Source of the DNA: Bacteroidota bacterium
Lineage (GTDB): Bacteria; Bacteroidota; Bacteroidia; Chitinophagales; LD1
Assembly: GCA_016715625.1 (NCBI GenBank)
Contig: JADJZU010000010.1
Location: forward strand, 62,001-126,000
Reading direction: 5' to 3'
Length of the DNA stretch: 64,000 bases
The notes under the pieces are model-generated. The model searched no databases and was not told the DNA's origin. It worked only from the letters and a program-made list of their open reading frames with translations. Shown here in pieces: positions 43,401 to 51,516 of the stretch; within the stretch, counting starts at the first letter, position 1; each line of letters starts with the position of its first letter. The translations under genes and the position numbers were made by a program.

Positions 43401-43692
43401 CGCCACCGCCAAAAATTTTGATATGCCCGCATCCGCGCTCTTTAAGCAAGTCATACATGTATTTGAAGAACTCTATATGCCCGCCCTGATAACTTGTAAT
43501 GGCAATACCCTGTGCATCTTCCTGAATGGCAGCTTCCACAATTTCCTGCGCGCTGCGGTTATGCCCCAGGTGAATCACCTCGGCACCCTTCGCCTGCATA
43601 ATTCTGCGCATAATGTTGATGGCGGCATCATGGCCGTCAAAGAGTGAGGCAGCGGTAACTATTCTTACTTTGTTTTTCAGTTGTAAACTCAT
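40402..43692 (-). CDS. icmF: Fused isobutyryl-CoA mutase IcmF (methylmalonyl-CoA mutase family)
   Basis: 1096 residues, full length and intact. Order: B12-binding domain (1-140; LFDGHDAA with cobalt-ligand His21, and the GGGGG turn at 95-99), a MeaB/ArgK-type GTPase chaperone domain (Walker A TGTGGAGKSS at 188-197, NKFD-type base motif as AINKFDKAG), and the acyl-CoA mutase TIM barrel (about 480-1096). This fusion is the IcmF hallmark, interconverting isobutyryl- and n-butyryl-CoA with adenosylcobalamin, and GTPase activity protects the cofactor. Ethyl- or other branched acyl-CoA substrates cannot be excluded. Three short dispersed repeats are inserted in frame (about residues 144-156, 168-182 and near 683-695). 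Divergent from the transketolase gene; the 3' end is duplicated downstream. Confidence 0.92.
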   Translation of the reverse strand: MSLQLKNKVRIVTAASLFDGHDAAINIMRRIMQAKGAEVIHLGHNRSAQEIVEAAIQEDAQGIAITSYQGGHIEFFKYMYDLLKERGCGHIKIFGGGGGTILPSEIEELHQYGITRIYSPDDGRKLGLEGMIEDVVKQCDFSTTDRELRITDLNTKAWKEIAHLITRAENGKSEIRNLKSNIPVLGITGTGGAGKSSVTDEIVRRFLKNYKDKTIAVISVDPSKKKTGGALLGDRIRMNSISSPRAYMRSLATRESDKALSVHVQEAIDVCKAAHFDFVILESAGTGQSDASILDYCNVSLLVMTPEYGAATQLEKINMLDYADVIAINKFDKAGALDALADVRKQYKRSHNLFTAKDEDVPVVGTIASQFNDAGVNHLFEMLMHSVSEKMKVDFKVKHTSAKNTVTKSQIIPPARVRYLAEIAENNERYDEWVNEQCAIATKLYQLNGVKEDFKNSEEVKALLDAYQLKLAPENWKLIAEWNDKLKKYSEETFAFQVRDKVLQLPFTYKSLSGTTIRKVYLPRYKDWGDILCWQLQENVPGEFPYTAGVFPLKREGEDPTRMFAGEGGPERTNKRFHYVSLGQPAIRLSTAFDSVTLYGEDPDHRPDIYGKVGNSGVSIATVDDAKKLYSGFDLCSPKTSVSMTINGPAPMILAFFMNAAIDQECERYMEEHNIKISDFGFQISGLPKYNGELPEGNKGLGLKLLGLSGDKVLPADVYAKLKAKALSSVRGTVQADILKEDQAQNTCIFSTEFALKMMGDVQQYFIENKVQNFYSVSISGYHIAEAGANPITQLAFTLANGFTYVEYYLSRGMKIDDFAPNLSFFFSNGMDPEYSVIGRVARRIWAKAMKQKYKGNERSQKLKYHIQTSGRSLHAQEIDFNDIRTTLQALYAIYDNCNSLHTNAYDEAITTPTEESVRRAMAIQLIINRELGTAKNENPNQGSFLIEEMTALVEEAVLTEFKRITERGGVLGAMERMYQRNKIQEESMYYEHQKHTGEFPIVGVNTFLSKNGSPTIIPSEVIRSTTEEKEFQIAALNNFKKRHEKESEEALKRLQHVATTNGNLFAELMETVKHCSLGQISHALYEVGGQYRRSM
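41647..41664 (+). repeat. Dispersed 18-bp repeat inside icmF, copy 1
   Basis: AAATCCGAAATCCGAAAT on the plus strand; the wider unit is 41639-41667. On the coding strand it is translated as KISDFGFQIS, a peptide foreign to the mutase family, at a loop near residue 685. The exact reverse complement occurs at 43162-43179. Confidence 0.8.
43162..43179 (-). repeat. Dispersed 18-bp repeat inside icmF, copy 2 (inverted), with a degenerate third copy at 43233-43264
   Basis: ATTTCGGATTTCGGATTT, the exact reverse complement of 41647-41664; the wider unit is 43153-43179. It is translated as GKSEIRNLKSNI in the linker before the GTPase domain. A related, more diverged unit at 43233-43264 is translated as TDRELRITDLNT in the preceding linker. 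Insertions lie in linkers and keep the frame. Confidence 0.8.
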
Positions 43693-43791
43693 GGCTCAAA
43701 ACTATCAAAAGCAGCTAAATCCACATTCAGTTTAAATCTTAAAAGACCCATCTTGCGGGCAACTTTATTTTCACCTGCAAATAACACAGGT

Positions 43792-44637
43792 ATGGCTTCC
43801 ACAGATGAATTAAAACGCATTGCTTCACAGGTAAGAAGAGATATTGTTCGCATGGTTCATGCCGTCAACAGCGGTCATCCGGGGGGCTCCATGGGCTGCA
43901 CCGAATATTTCGTGGCTTTGTATTTTGAGGTGATGAACCACAACAAAAACTTCAGCATGGACGCTGCCAATGAAGATGTATTTTACCTCAGCAACGGCCA
44001 CATTAGTCCGGTTTGGTACAGCGTATTGGCACATGCCGGTTACTTTGATAAAAATGAGTTGGCTACTTTTCGTAAGTTGAATACAAGGCTGCAGGGTCAC
44101 CCGACTACGCATGAACATTTGCCGGGCATTCGTGCAGCTTCCGGTTCACTGGGGCAGGGGATGAGTATGGCCATTGGCACAGCTCTTTCTAAAAAACTAA
44201 ATGGCGATAATTCCATTGTTTATTCGCTGCATGGCGATGGCGAATTTCAGGAAGGTCAAATCTGGGAGGCACTCATGTTTGCTCCGCACAATAAAGTAGA
44301 TAACCTGATATGCACCATCGACTATAACAATGCGCAGATTGATGGTACCTGCGACCAGGTATTAAGTCACCGCGACCTCAAAGCTAAGGTGGAAGCCTTT
44401 GGCTGGGATGTACTGGAACTAAAAGAAGGGAACAACATGCAGGCGGTGGTTGATATTTTGAAAGAGGCAAAATCAAGAACCGGAAGAGGTAAGCCCGTGT
44501 TTATCATCCTGCACACATTGATGGGTTATGGGGTAGACTTTATGCAAGGCGGACATAAATGGCATGGAGTAGCGCCAAACGATGCTCAGTTGGCGCAAGC
44601 ACTCGCTCAATTGGAAGAAACGCTGGGCGATTACTAA
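43792..44637 (+). CDS. Transketolase N-terminal subunit
   Basis: 281 residues from ATG 43792 (MASTDELKRIASQVRRD); the frame is open to 43753 but that start is not family-like. The thiamine diphosphate-binding motif GDGEFQEGQIWEAL ... DYNN and the conserved HAVNSGHPGGSMG are present. This is the N-terminal half of a split transketolase; its partner lies at 49143-50099. Together they transfer two-carbon units in the pentose phosphate pathway. The stop overlaps the sulfatase stop by 4 bp on the other strand. Confidence 0.92.
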   Translation: MASTDELKRIASQVRRDIVRMVHAVNSGHPGGSMGCTEYFVALYFEVMNHNKNFSMDAANEDVFYLSNGHISPVWYSVLAHAGYFDKNELATFRKLNTRLQGHPTTHEHLPGIRAASGSLGQGMSMAIGTALSKKLNGDNSIVYSLHGDGEFQEGQIWEALMFAPHNKVDNLICTIDYNNAQIDGTCDQVLSHRDLKAKVEAFGWDVLELKEGNNMQAVVDILKEAKSRTGRGKPVFIILHTLMGYGVDFMQGGHKWHGVAPNDAQLAQALAQLEETLGDY

Positions 44638-46277
44638 AAAGCAAAGGTGGTTTTGCCTTGCTCATCTTTGTAGACGTAGTTCACCACGCGGGGCCACAAG
44701 GGTGCCACCATGTCATTCTCCCATTGATTAATCTCCTTTGTAAGTTCTTTTACCACCCAGGGTTCGGTGGTATACAGGTTATTTTGCTCGATGCTATCGG
44801 CTGTTACGCGATATAGAAAATTTTGCCCGTCAAATTCGTTGAGCATCATTTTCCACTCACCTTTTCTTACCGCTTTATTGAATTCGCTTCGCCAGAATAG
44901 CTTTTCATGCGGAGCATTTTTGTTGGTTCCCGTGGCGCAAGGCATCAGATTGGCCCCATCAAAGGTTCTGTCTGCGGGCAATTCAACACAAATCACCGCG
45001 GCAATCGTAGCAAATACATCCAGCGACATCACCGGATGATGTACCACGGTATGTGCCGGGATATGATTTTTCCAGTGCATCATAAACGGCACGCGAATGC
45101 CACCTTCAAAGTTGGTGAGCTTACCCCCGCGAAAAGGGGCATTATCCGTGCTGCCATTGTAAACCGCACCCCCATTGTCGCTTAAGAAAATGATGAGGGT
45201 ATTTTCCATAAGCCCCTGCGATTCCACGTAGTTCATCAGCCGACCTACTTCATCATCCAGATTTTTAATCATAGCCGCGTAGGTGCGTTTTACGGGGTCG
45301 GTGATATGGGCAAATTGTTCGTAGTATTTTTTCTGGGCTTGCAGCGGAGCGTGAGGAGCATTGTAAGGCAAATACAAAAAGAACGGATTGTTTTTGCTTC
45401 GCTCTATAAAGGAAATGGCCTCGTTGGTCAGTGCATCGGTCAGGTATTTATCTTCTTCCATGCGCTCGCAGCAGTTGCGTAAAATAGCGCAGTTGCCTTG
45501 TCTTCCTTCTGCTGTTTTCCACTGATGTAAATCCATAAAATCACTCTTCACCGGCCGGCTGATGATGGCGGTGTCTTTTCGTTCGGCATACATGGTAAAG
45601 GCTTCGTAGAACCCATACTGGTAATCGAATCCACGGGCACAGGGTTTGGCAAAGTCTGCAGCACCCAGATGCCATTTGCCAATTATACCTGTGGTGTAGT
45701 CATACTTTTTTAGTAATTCGGCCAGGGTAATCTCAGAGGGTGGCAATCCTTGCCTCAGGCGCTCCTCCACTTCAGGAACTTCCTTGGTTTTAATAGGCGA
45801 CAGCGGTTTAAACCGGGGCAGAATTTTGAATCCATAATACTCTGCCATGTTTTTCAAGTAGCGGTGATTCGGCTGAAACTCGTGTCCGAACCTTTGCTGA
45901 TAACGTCCGGTGAGCAAGCCGGCACGCGAAGGAGAGCAAACCGGAGAAGAGATATAACCTTCGGTAAACGTAACTCCGTTCATCCCCAGGCGGTCGAGGT
46001 TTGGCGTGGAAATATGGGTGTTGCCATAAAGCGAGATATCGGTTTGGCCTAAATCATCGGCCAAAATGAGAATAATGTTCGGGCGATTGTATTTGGAAAG
46101 ATCCGATACTTTTTCCGACAAATACACCTGCTTTCCCTGAATCAATTTTTCATCGAAGTATATCTTGAATTTATCGCTTTCAAAGTTTTTCCATAGAAAG
46201 GCAGAGCAAATCCCACACACCAATACAAGCAACCCCAATACCGGTGCAATTCTGTTTTTTATGAGTTTATCAAGCAT
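44634..46277 (-). CDS. Sulfatase (Cys-type, formylglycine-dependent)
   Basis: 547 residues. An N-terminal hydrophobic segment (about 11-28) acts as signal or anchor. The metal-binding Asp pair is ILADDLGQTD (Asp74, Asp75), and the signature VCSPSRAGLLTGR has Cys114, the residue converted to formylglycine. Further family motifs: GIIGKWHLG, LYLPYNAPHAPL, FLSDNGG. It probably removes sulfate from a carbohydrate in the periplasm; no polysaccharide-utilisation genes are nearby. It lies between the two transketolase halves on the opposite strand. Confidence 0.92.
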   Translation of the reverse strand: MLDKLIKNRIAPVLGLLVLVCGICSAFLWKNFESDKFKIYFDEKLIQGKQVYLSEKVSDLSKYNRPNIILILADDLGQTDISLYGNTHISTPNLDRLGMNGVTFTEGYISSPVCSPSRAGLLTGRYQQRFGHEFQPNHRYLKNMAEYYGFKILPRFKPLSPIKTKEVPEVEERLRQGLPPSEITLAELLKKYDYTTGIIGKWHLGAADFAKPCARGFDYQYGFYEAFTMYAERKDTAIISRPVKSDFMDLHQWKTAEGRQGNCAILRNCCERMEEDKYLTDALTNEAISFIERSKNNPFFLYLPYNAPHAPLQAQKKYYEQFAHITDPVKRTYAAMIKNLDDEVGRLMNYVESQGLMENTLIIFLSDNGGAVYNGSTDNAPFRGGKLTNFEGGIRVPFMMHWKNHIPAHTVVHHPVMSLDVFATIAAVICVELPADRTFDGANLMPCATGTNKNAPHEKLFWRSEFNKAVRKGEWKMMLNEFDGQNFLYRVTADSIEQNNLYTTEPWVVKELTKEINQWENDMVAPLWPRVVNYVYKDEQGKTTFAF

Positions 46278-46346
46278 GTCCGAAAGTAAAAAAAATCACT
46301 TCCTGCAATTTTGAGAATTATTGGCCTACATTCCGTTTCCACAAAG

Positions 46347-47729
46347 ATGTGCAACAACATTTTTTACCGCTGTCTGTTCCTTTGCATGTGCTGTTTAGGA
46401 GTGCAGGTCATGTATGCGCAACAATCACAGGTATACAAGCCCACCGTAAGCCGCGTATTGTTTTTGCTTGATGTATCGGGAAGCATGAAAGAAGATTGGA
46501 ATGGTCGGAAGAAATTTGATGTAGCCAAAGAGTTATTGTATAAGCTGATCGATTCTGTCGAAAAGAAGAACCCGAATGTGCAGTTTGGTGTTCGGGCGTT
46601 TGGGTATCAAAGTCCGCGAGCCGACCGCAATTGCAAAGACAGTAAACTATTAGTGCCCTTTGCTAAAAATAATGCAGCAAACATTCAGCTTGCACTGCAG
46701 AAAATATCACCCCAGGGCATGACGCCCATTGCATATTCTTTACTCCAGGCACCGGCCGATTTTCCTGCCGATTCCAAAAGCCTGAACTCCATTATCATTA
46801 TTACTGATGGCAATGAAAACTGCGATGGAAATCCTTGTAGCAGTTCTCAACAGTTGATTGAAAAAAGAATCACTGTCCGTCCCTTTATTGTTGGGCTCAG
46901 TGTAGGCGAGAAGAATGCAGAAAAATTTAAATGCATCGGTACATTCCTCGATACCCAAACGGATTCGGCCTTTTATAACACCGTGGGGGTAATTATTAAA
47001 CAAACACTGAATACGACTACCACGCAGATTAATCTGCTGGATGCAAATGCACAACCTACCGTCACCAATATTCCATTCACGCTCTACGACCATGCCAGCC
47101 GAAAAATGCTTTACAACTTCATTCATACCTTAAATGAAAAAGGGAATCCGGACACACTCTATCTGGATCCCGTGGGCGTATATGATATAGAGCTTCATAC
47201 CATACCGGCTATCCGAAAAGAGAACGTGGAACTGACAGCCGGCAAGCACAATATTATAGCTGTCGATGTGCCGCTTGCTCCCTTCAGTCTGTCCTGTTTG
47301 CAAGCGAATTATAGTAACAACGATGCCCAGTTGGTGATGCGTTCCCCCGCGCAAAAAATGCTGAATGTGCAGGACTTAAATACCACGGAGAATTATTTAA
47401 AAGGGGACTTTAGGTTACAGTTATTAACCACTCCTCCGGTAACCTCCGATACCAGTTTACAGGCCTTTGCTGACAACACCTGGATGGTTTCTCATTATGG
47501 CACTTTATCGATTATGAGTGAACGCAGTTGCCTGGCCAGTATCTATGCCGGTAAAAAAATGGTGGAGCGGGTGGAATGGAAAGGAAAAACGATGAACAGA
47601 AAATTGCAGCCCGGTAAATATCGTATCGTATATAAGCCAACAGATAGCTACGAAAGCGAAACTACCCGCACCCGCACTTTTGAAATCATAGAAGGTCAAA
47701 ATACGGTGTTAAACCTTCAAGAGCCATGA
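46347..47729 (+). CDS. Secreted VWA-domain protein (first of a tandem pair)
   Basis: 460 residues from ATG 46347 (MCNNIFYRCLFLCMCCLGVQVMYAQ, signal peptide); an upstream TTG at 46311 is possible. The von Willebrand A domain (about 35-225) has the metal-binding DVSGSM (MIDAS, Asp42), GMTPIAYSLLQAPADF and IIIITDGNENCDG. The C-terminal half is beta-rich with no recognised domain. Its stop overlaps the ATG of the next VWA gene (ATGA at 47726-47729), so the pair is translationally coupled. Probably periplasmic or surface protein binding; partner unknown. Confidence 0.85.
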   Translation: MCNNIFYRCLFLCMCCLGVQVMYAQQSQVYKPTVSRVLFLLDVSGSMKEDWNGRKKFDVAKELLYKLIDSVEKKNPNVQFGVRAFGYQSPRADRNCKDSKLLVPFAKNNAANIQLALQKISPQGMTPIAYSLLQAPADFPADSKSLNSIIIITDGNENCDGNPCSSSQQLIEKRITVRPFIVGLSVGEKNAEKFKCIGTFLDTQTDSAFYNTVGVIIKQTLNTTTTQINLLDANAQPTVTNIPFTLYDHASRKMLYNFIHTLNEKGNPDTLYLDPVGVYDIELHTIPAIRKENVELTAGKHNIIAVDVPLAPFSLSCLQANYSNNDAQLVMRSPAQKMLNVQDLNTTENYLKGDFRLQLLTTPPVTSDTSLQAFADNTWMVSHYGTLSIMSERSCLASIYAGKKMVERVEWKGKTMNRKLQPGKYRIVYKPTDSYESETTRTRTFEIIEGQNTVLNLQEP

Positions 47730-48250
47730 ACCCCCAATATCCATATCGAAAAAAAGGAAGGCAACGCTGGCGAACTATCGCCCTGTTTTGTAGTTGTTGG
47801 CTTCTGCTATCCACCACGTTTGCGCAAGAAAAAACCAAAATCCTTTTTTTACTTGATGCCTCCCTCAGTATGAAAAACGAATGGAAAGGCGGCACAAAAT
47901 GGACCACTGCTACCAACGCTTTAATGGAAATTGCTGATAGCATTTCCGGTATTGCAGACGCGGAAATGGGATTGCGCGTTTTTGGTCACCTGTATCCGGA
48001 ACCGGATAAAAACTGCCGCGACACCCGTCTCGAAGTGCCGTTCGATACCGGAAACATCCTGAAGCTAAAGAAGAAGCTCGGGGAACTTAGGCCCAAAGGA
48101 ATTACCCCACTCGTCTATTCGATTGAGAAATGTGCTACCGATTTTGGGCCCACCTATGCCAAGAAAATACTCATCATCATCACAGACGGTGAGGATGCCT
48201 GCAACCGCGACCCTGTTCGCTTCAAAAAATTCTGGAAGAAAATAGGGTAG
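47726..48250 (+). CDS. Secreted VWA-domain protein (second of tandem pair), N-terminal part
   Basis: Starts on the overlap ATGA. Signal segment (WRTIALFCSCWLLLSTTFAQ), then the VWA domain with MIDAS DASLSM (Asp44), GITPLVYSIEKCATDF and IIIITDGEDACNRD. The frame is lost after PVRFKK: adding one A to the A6 run at 48224-48229 gives KKILEENRVVLRPFIIGM, joining the next fragment. The protein is paralogous to the first VWA gene, with the same domain order, and would be about 466 residues. Confidence 0.85.
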   Translation: MNPQYPYRKKGRQRWRTIALFCSCWLLLSTTFAQEKTKILFLLDASLSMKNEWKGGTKWTTATNALMEIADSISGIADAEMGLRVFGHLYPEPDKNCRDTRLEVPFDTGNILKLKKKLGELRPKGITPLVYSIEKCATDFGPTYAKKILIIITDGEDACNRDPVRFKKFWKKIG

Positions 48251-49125
48251 TGCTTCGTCCGTTTATTATAGGGATGAATTTGCAGGCGAATGTGTTTCAG
48301 CAGATGAACTGCATGGGAAAAGTGATCAATACCTCCAACCGAGAGGAGTTTACTACTGCGCTCAACACCTCCGTATTGGAATCTATTTCAAAAACCACCT
48401 TGCAGGTAAATTTGAATGATGCAGCCGGCAAACCTACCGAAACCGATGTAAATATGAGTTTCTATGACTCGGAAACGGATGTGCTGATGTATGATTTTTA
48501 CCATTCCCTAAATGCCCGCGGATTACCCGACACGCTGGCTGTTTCACCGGTGTTTACATACCAATTATTGGTTCACACGGTGCCGCCCATCGTAAAGGAT
48601 AGCATCGTATTAAAGCGAAATGCACATAACATCATTCGGGTAGCTGCACCGCAGGGTTTCTTAAATTTTCAGCTACAAGGCAGCACCTCACAAGTGCACG
48701 CTACCGACCGCATCAAGTGCCTCATTCACCGACCCGGTAATAGCGAAACTATACAGGTGCAGCGTATCAATACACGCGAAAAATATCTCACCGGTACCTA
48801 TGATCTGGAAGTGCTTACACTCCCTCGGTTAGAAATCAAAAACATAAAGATTGGTCAAAGTAAAACCACCGATGTGCTTATACCTGCTCCCGGTATTTTG
48901 ACCATCAATAAAAGTTTTGAAGCCTACGGAGGAATATTTATGGTAGAGAACGGAGCTATGAAAAAAATTTATGATTTGCATTTAAAAGAAAAGCAGGAAA
49001 CCATTGCCATTCAACCCGGTAAATACCATATCGTGTATCGATCCAAAAACGCCCGCACTATCCACACCAGTGTAGATAAAGAATTCGAGATACAGAGTGG
49101 CGGAAGTTTAAGTTTGAAGCTCTAA
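48250..49125 (+). CDS. Secreted VWA-domain protein (second of tandem pair), C-terminal part
   Basis: Continuation of the VWA gene at 47726. It opens with LRPFIIGMNLQANVFQQMNCMG, the end of the VWA fold, and has the same beta-rich C-terminal region as the first paralogue (compare FYDSETDVLMYDFYHSL with LYDHASRKMLYNFIHTL, and QPGKYHIVYRSKNA with QPGKYRIVYKPTDS). The ATG at 48250 is an artefact. The transketolase C-terminal gene follows 17 bp downstream. Confidence 0.83.
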   Translation: MLRPFIIGMNLQANVFQQMNCMGKVINTSNREEFTTALNTSVLESISKTTLQVNLNDAAGKPTETDVNMSFYDSETDVLMYDFYHSLNARGLPDTLAVSPVFTYQLLVHTVPPIVKDSIVLKRNAHNIIRVAAPQGFLNFQLQGSTSQVHATDRIKCLIHRPGNSETIQVQRINTREKYLTGTYDLEVLTLPRLEIKNIKIGQSKTTDVLIPAPGILTINKSFEAYGGIFMVENGAMKKIYDLHLKEKQETIAIQPGKYHIVYRSKNARTIHTSVDKEFEIQSGGSLSLKL

Positions 49126-49142
49126 ACCACAACTACTATTTT

Positions 49143-50099
49143 ATGGCATTAGCGGATTATATTTCTACAGGAAAAAAAGATACGCGTTCCGGTTTTGGGG
49201 CCGGCATGTTGGCTTTGGGCAGAAGCAACCCCAATGTGGTGGCACTATGTGCCGATCTGGTAGGTTCCCTGAAGTTGGATGATTTTATAAAAGAATTTCC
49301 CGAGCGGTTTGTGCAATGCGGTGTGGCCGAAGCGAATATGATAGGTGTGGCTGCCGGCATGACGGTGGGCGGGAAAATCCCATTTGCCACCACCTTCGCC
49401 AACTTTGCCACCGGCAGAGTGTACGATCAGATTCGCCAGAGTGTAGCATATAGCGGTAAAAACGTAAAAATAGGGGCTTCACATGCCGGTCTTACGCTCG
49501 GTGAAGATGGTGCCACTCACCAGATATTGGAAGATATAGGTCTTATGCAAATGCTGCCCGGCATGGTGGTGATTAACCCTTGCGATTACAATCAGACAAA
49601 AGAAGCTACAATTGCTGCCGGAGAATATGTAGGCCCTGTGTATTTGCGATTTGGTCGTCCGGCATGGCCCATTTTTATGCCGGAAGGAAGTTTCCAAATT
49701 GGTAAAGCCATTGTGATGAATGAGGGGAAAGATGTGAGCATTTTTGCCACCGGGCATTTGGTTTGGAAAGCTCTGGAAGCTGCTCGTCTATTGGAAGCGG
49801 AAGGGCTTTCTGTAGAACTCATCAATATCCACACCATTAAGCCTTTAGATGAAGAGGCTATACTTAAATCAGTATCTAAAACCAAGTGTGCTGTGGTTTG
49901 CGAGGAGCATAATCGCATTGGCGGACTCGGTTCAGCTATTGCCACTTTAGTTTCGGCACAGCAACCGGTGCCGCTGGAGTTTGTAGCGGTAAATGATTCA
50001 TTTGGCGAGAGTGGAACTCCCGATCAACTGTTGGCCAAATACGGGTTAGACACACCAAATGTGGTGGATGCCGTTAAGAAAGTGCTCAAGAGAAAATAG
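49143..50099 (+). CDS. Transketolase C-terminal subunit
   Basis: 318 residues. It has the pyrimidine-binding domain (CGVAEANMIGVAAGMTVGGK, FATFANFATGRVYDQIRQS-like) and the transketolase C-terminal domain (VSIFATGHLVWKALEAARLL, IKPLDEEAILKSVSKTKCAVVCEEH). It pairs with the N-terminal subunit at 43792, 4.5 kb away. Normally the halves are adjacent; here two VWA genes and an opposite sulfatase separate them. It closes the run VWA-VWA-tktC on one strand. Confidence 0.92.
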   Translation: MALADYISTGKKDTRSGFGAGMLALGRSNPNVVALCADLVGSLKLDDFIKEFPERFVQCGVAEANMIGVAAGMTVGGKIPFATTFANFATGRVYDQIRQSVAYSGKNVKIGASHAGLTLGEDGATHQILEDIGLMQMLPGMVVINPCDYNQTKEATIAAGEYVGPVYLRFGRPAWPIFMPEGSFQIGKAIVMNEGKDVSIFATGHLVWKALEAARLLEAEGLSVELINIHTIKPLDEEAILKSVSKTKCAVVCEEHNRIGGLGSAIATLVSAQQPVPLEFVAVNDSFGESGTPDQLLAKYGLDTPNVVDAVKKVLKRK

Positions 50100-50149
50100 G
50101 TTTTAAACCTTTCTTTTCTGCCTTAGTCACATCTGCACAATCACCACCC

Positions 50150-50713
50150 ATGACCGATAAAGAGCTTCTTGAATTATTCCATTCCGGTAGGCGTGAAAAG
50201 GCGTTTACCGTATTGGTAGAAACCTACCAGCAACGTGTATACTATCACATTCGCAGAATGCTCCAGAGCCACGATGATACGCTCGATGTAATGCAAAACA
50301 CCTTTATTAAAGTTTGGAACGGGCTCGATAATTTTCGGGCCGATTCGCAGCTATTTACCTGGGTATACAGAATTGCTACCAACGAAACCATCACGTTTAT
50401 TAATTCCAGAAACAGAAAGGCCACCATCCGTTTTGATATGGCAGATAAGGAAGAGGAGGAATCGAGCTATTCCCCTTCCAATTATATAAAAGGCGATAGC
50501 CATCCGGTGGATGGTGACGCTATTCAGCAAAGATTGCAACTTGCTATTGAGTCGTTGCCTGAAAAGCAAAAACTGGTATTCAATCTTCGGTATTATGATG
50601 AAATGCCTTATGAGCAAATGAGTGAAATCCTGGGCACCAGCGAAGGGGCATTGAAAGCCAGCTATCACCATGCTGCCCAGAAAATTGAAAAATTTTTGTT
50701 GGCGAAGGATTAA
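50150..50713 (+). CDS. ECF-type RNA polymerase sigma factor
   Basis: 187 residues. Region 2 (about 18-88) includes DVMQNTFIKVWNGLDNFRAD and TWVYRIATNETI; region 4 (about 130-183) includes LQLAIESLPEKQKLVFNLRYYDEMPYEQMSEIL and GALKASYHHAAQKIEKFL. It directs polymerase to a specific set of promoters, most likely for envelope stress, because the next genes are a membrane anti-sigma candidate and a Spy-like protein. Confidence 0.93.
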   Translation: MTDKELLELFHSGRREKAFTVLVETYQQRVYYHIRRMLQSHDDTLDVMQNTFIKVWNGLDNFRADSQLFTWVYRIATNETITFINSRNRKATIRFDMADKEEEESSYSPSNYIKGDSHPVDGDAIQQRLQLAIESLPEKQKLVFNLRYYDEMPYEQMSEILGTSEGALKASYHHAAQKIEKFLLAKD

Positions 50714-50747
50714 ACCTTTAAGTGTCCTACAAGTCACAAGCAGCGAT

Positions 50748-51476
50748 ATGGAAACAAGAGAACATTGGGTAAGTGAATTAAAGGAGATAGCTCCGCTGCT
50801 TTCTACCTTGCAACGAACGAATTACTTCTCGGCACCCGAAGGTTATTTTGAAGCATTTGGTCTCCAGATGATAGAATTGGTGGAGCAAGAAGTGGCGGTG
50901 GCAAAGTCGGAGTTAGACGCGCTACAAAAATCTTTGCAGCAGCAAGTGCCGGCAGGTTATTTCAATCATTTTTCCGGGGATGTTCTGCGGAAAATTAAGG
51001 CGGAGGAAATTCATTCACTGGCACCTACACTTGCCAAAATACCGAAGAAGCAATCCTTCGAAGTTCCGGCAGGTTATTTTCAAGAGTTTCCGCAGCAGAT
51101 GTTGCGTCAGGTAAGTCAAACAGACAAAGCACCGGCTGTTCCATCCTGGTGGGATGCTTGGAACGAAGCGATAGAAAAAGCCGTGCAGTTTTTATTCAGA
51201 CCCCAGTATACACTGGCTTTTGCAGGAACGGCATCTATGATAGTCATTGGTTCCCTGTTTTTTCTGCAAATACAAGAACAACAGTGCCGTGATTTTTATT
51301 GTCAACTCGAAAAAGTAACCGATGAAGAGTTGAATGCATATTTTGAAGACCATGCCGATGAGTTTGAGCAAAGCATGCTTGATGTTTCAGCTAACGAATC
51401 ACAGCCATTAAACTTTGAATCAGCAGATTTACATCAACTCAGCGACCGAGACTTAGACGAAGCCATATTAGATTAA
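50748..51476 (+). CDS. Probable anti-sigma factor (single-pass membrane protein with xPxGYF repeats)
   Basis: 242 residues from ATG 50748 (METREHWVSEL); the frame opens earlier at 50670, but that overlaps the sigma gene. Three related motifs, SAPEGYFEAF, VPAGYFNHFSGDVLRKI and VPAGYFQEFPQQMLRQV, lie in the cytoplasmic part (residues 28-122). A membrane helix follows at about 153-175 (YTLAFAGTASMIVIGSLFFLQI) and an acidic outer domain. Position after an ECF sigma gene (34 bp gap) and topology fit an anti-sigma factor, but no classical anti-sigma domain is seen. Confidence 0.7.
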   Translation: METREHWVSELKEIAPLLSTLQRTNYFSAPEGYFEAFGLQMIELVEQEVAVAKSELDALQKSLQQQVPAGYFNHFSGDVLRKIKAEEIHSLAPTLAKIPKKQSFEVPAGYFQEFPQQMLRQVSQTDKAPAVPSWWDAWNEAIEKAVQFLFRPQYTLAFAGTASMIVIGSLFFLQIQEQQCRDFYCQLEKVTDEELNAYFEDHADEFEQSMLDVSANESQPLNFESADLHQLSDRDLDEAILD

Positions 51477-51516
51477 GCCGCGAGCTATATTTTTTATAAC
51501 TAAAATCAAACTAAAA

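Noticed and set aside
43792..50099. Transketolase broken by a frameshift
   Set aside because: The halves are 4.5 kb apart, each with its own start and complete domains, as in genuine split transketolases.
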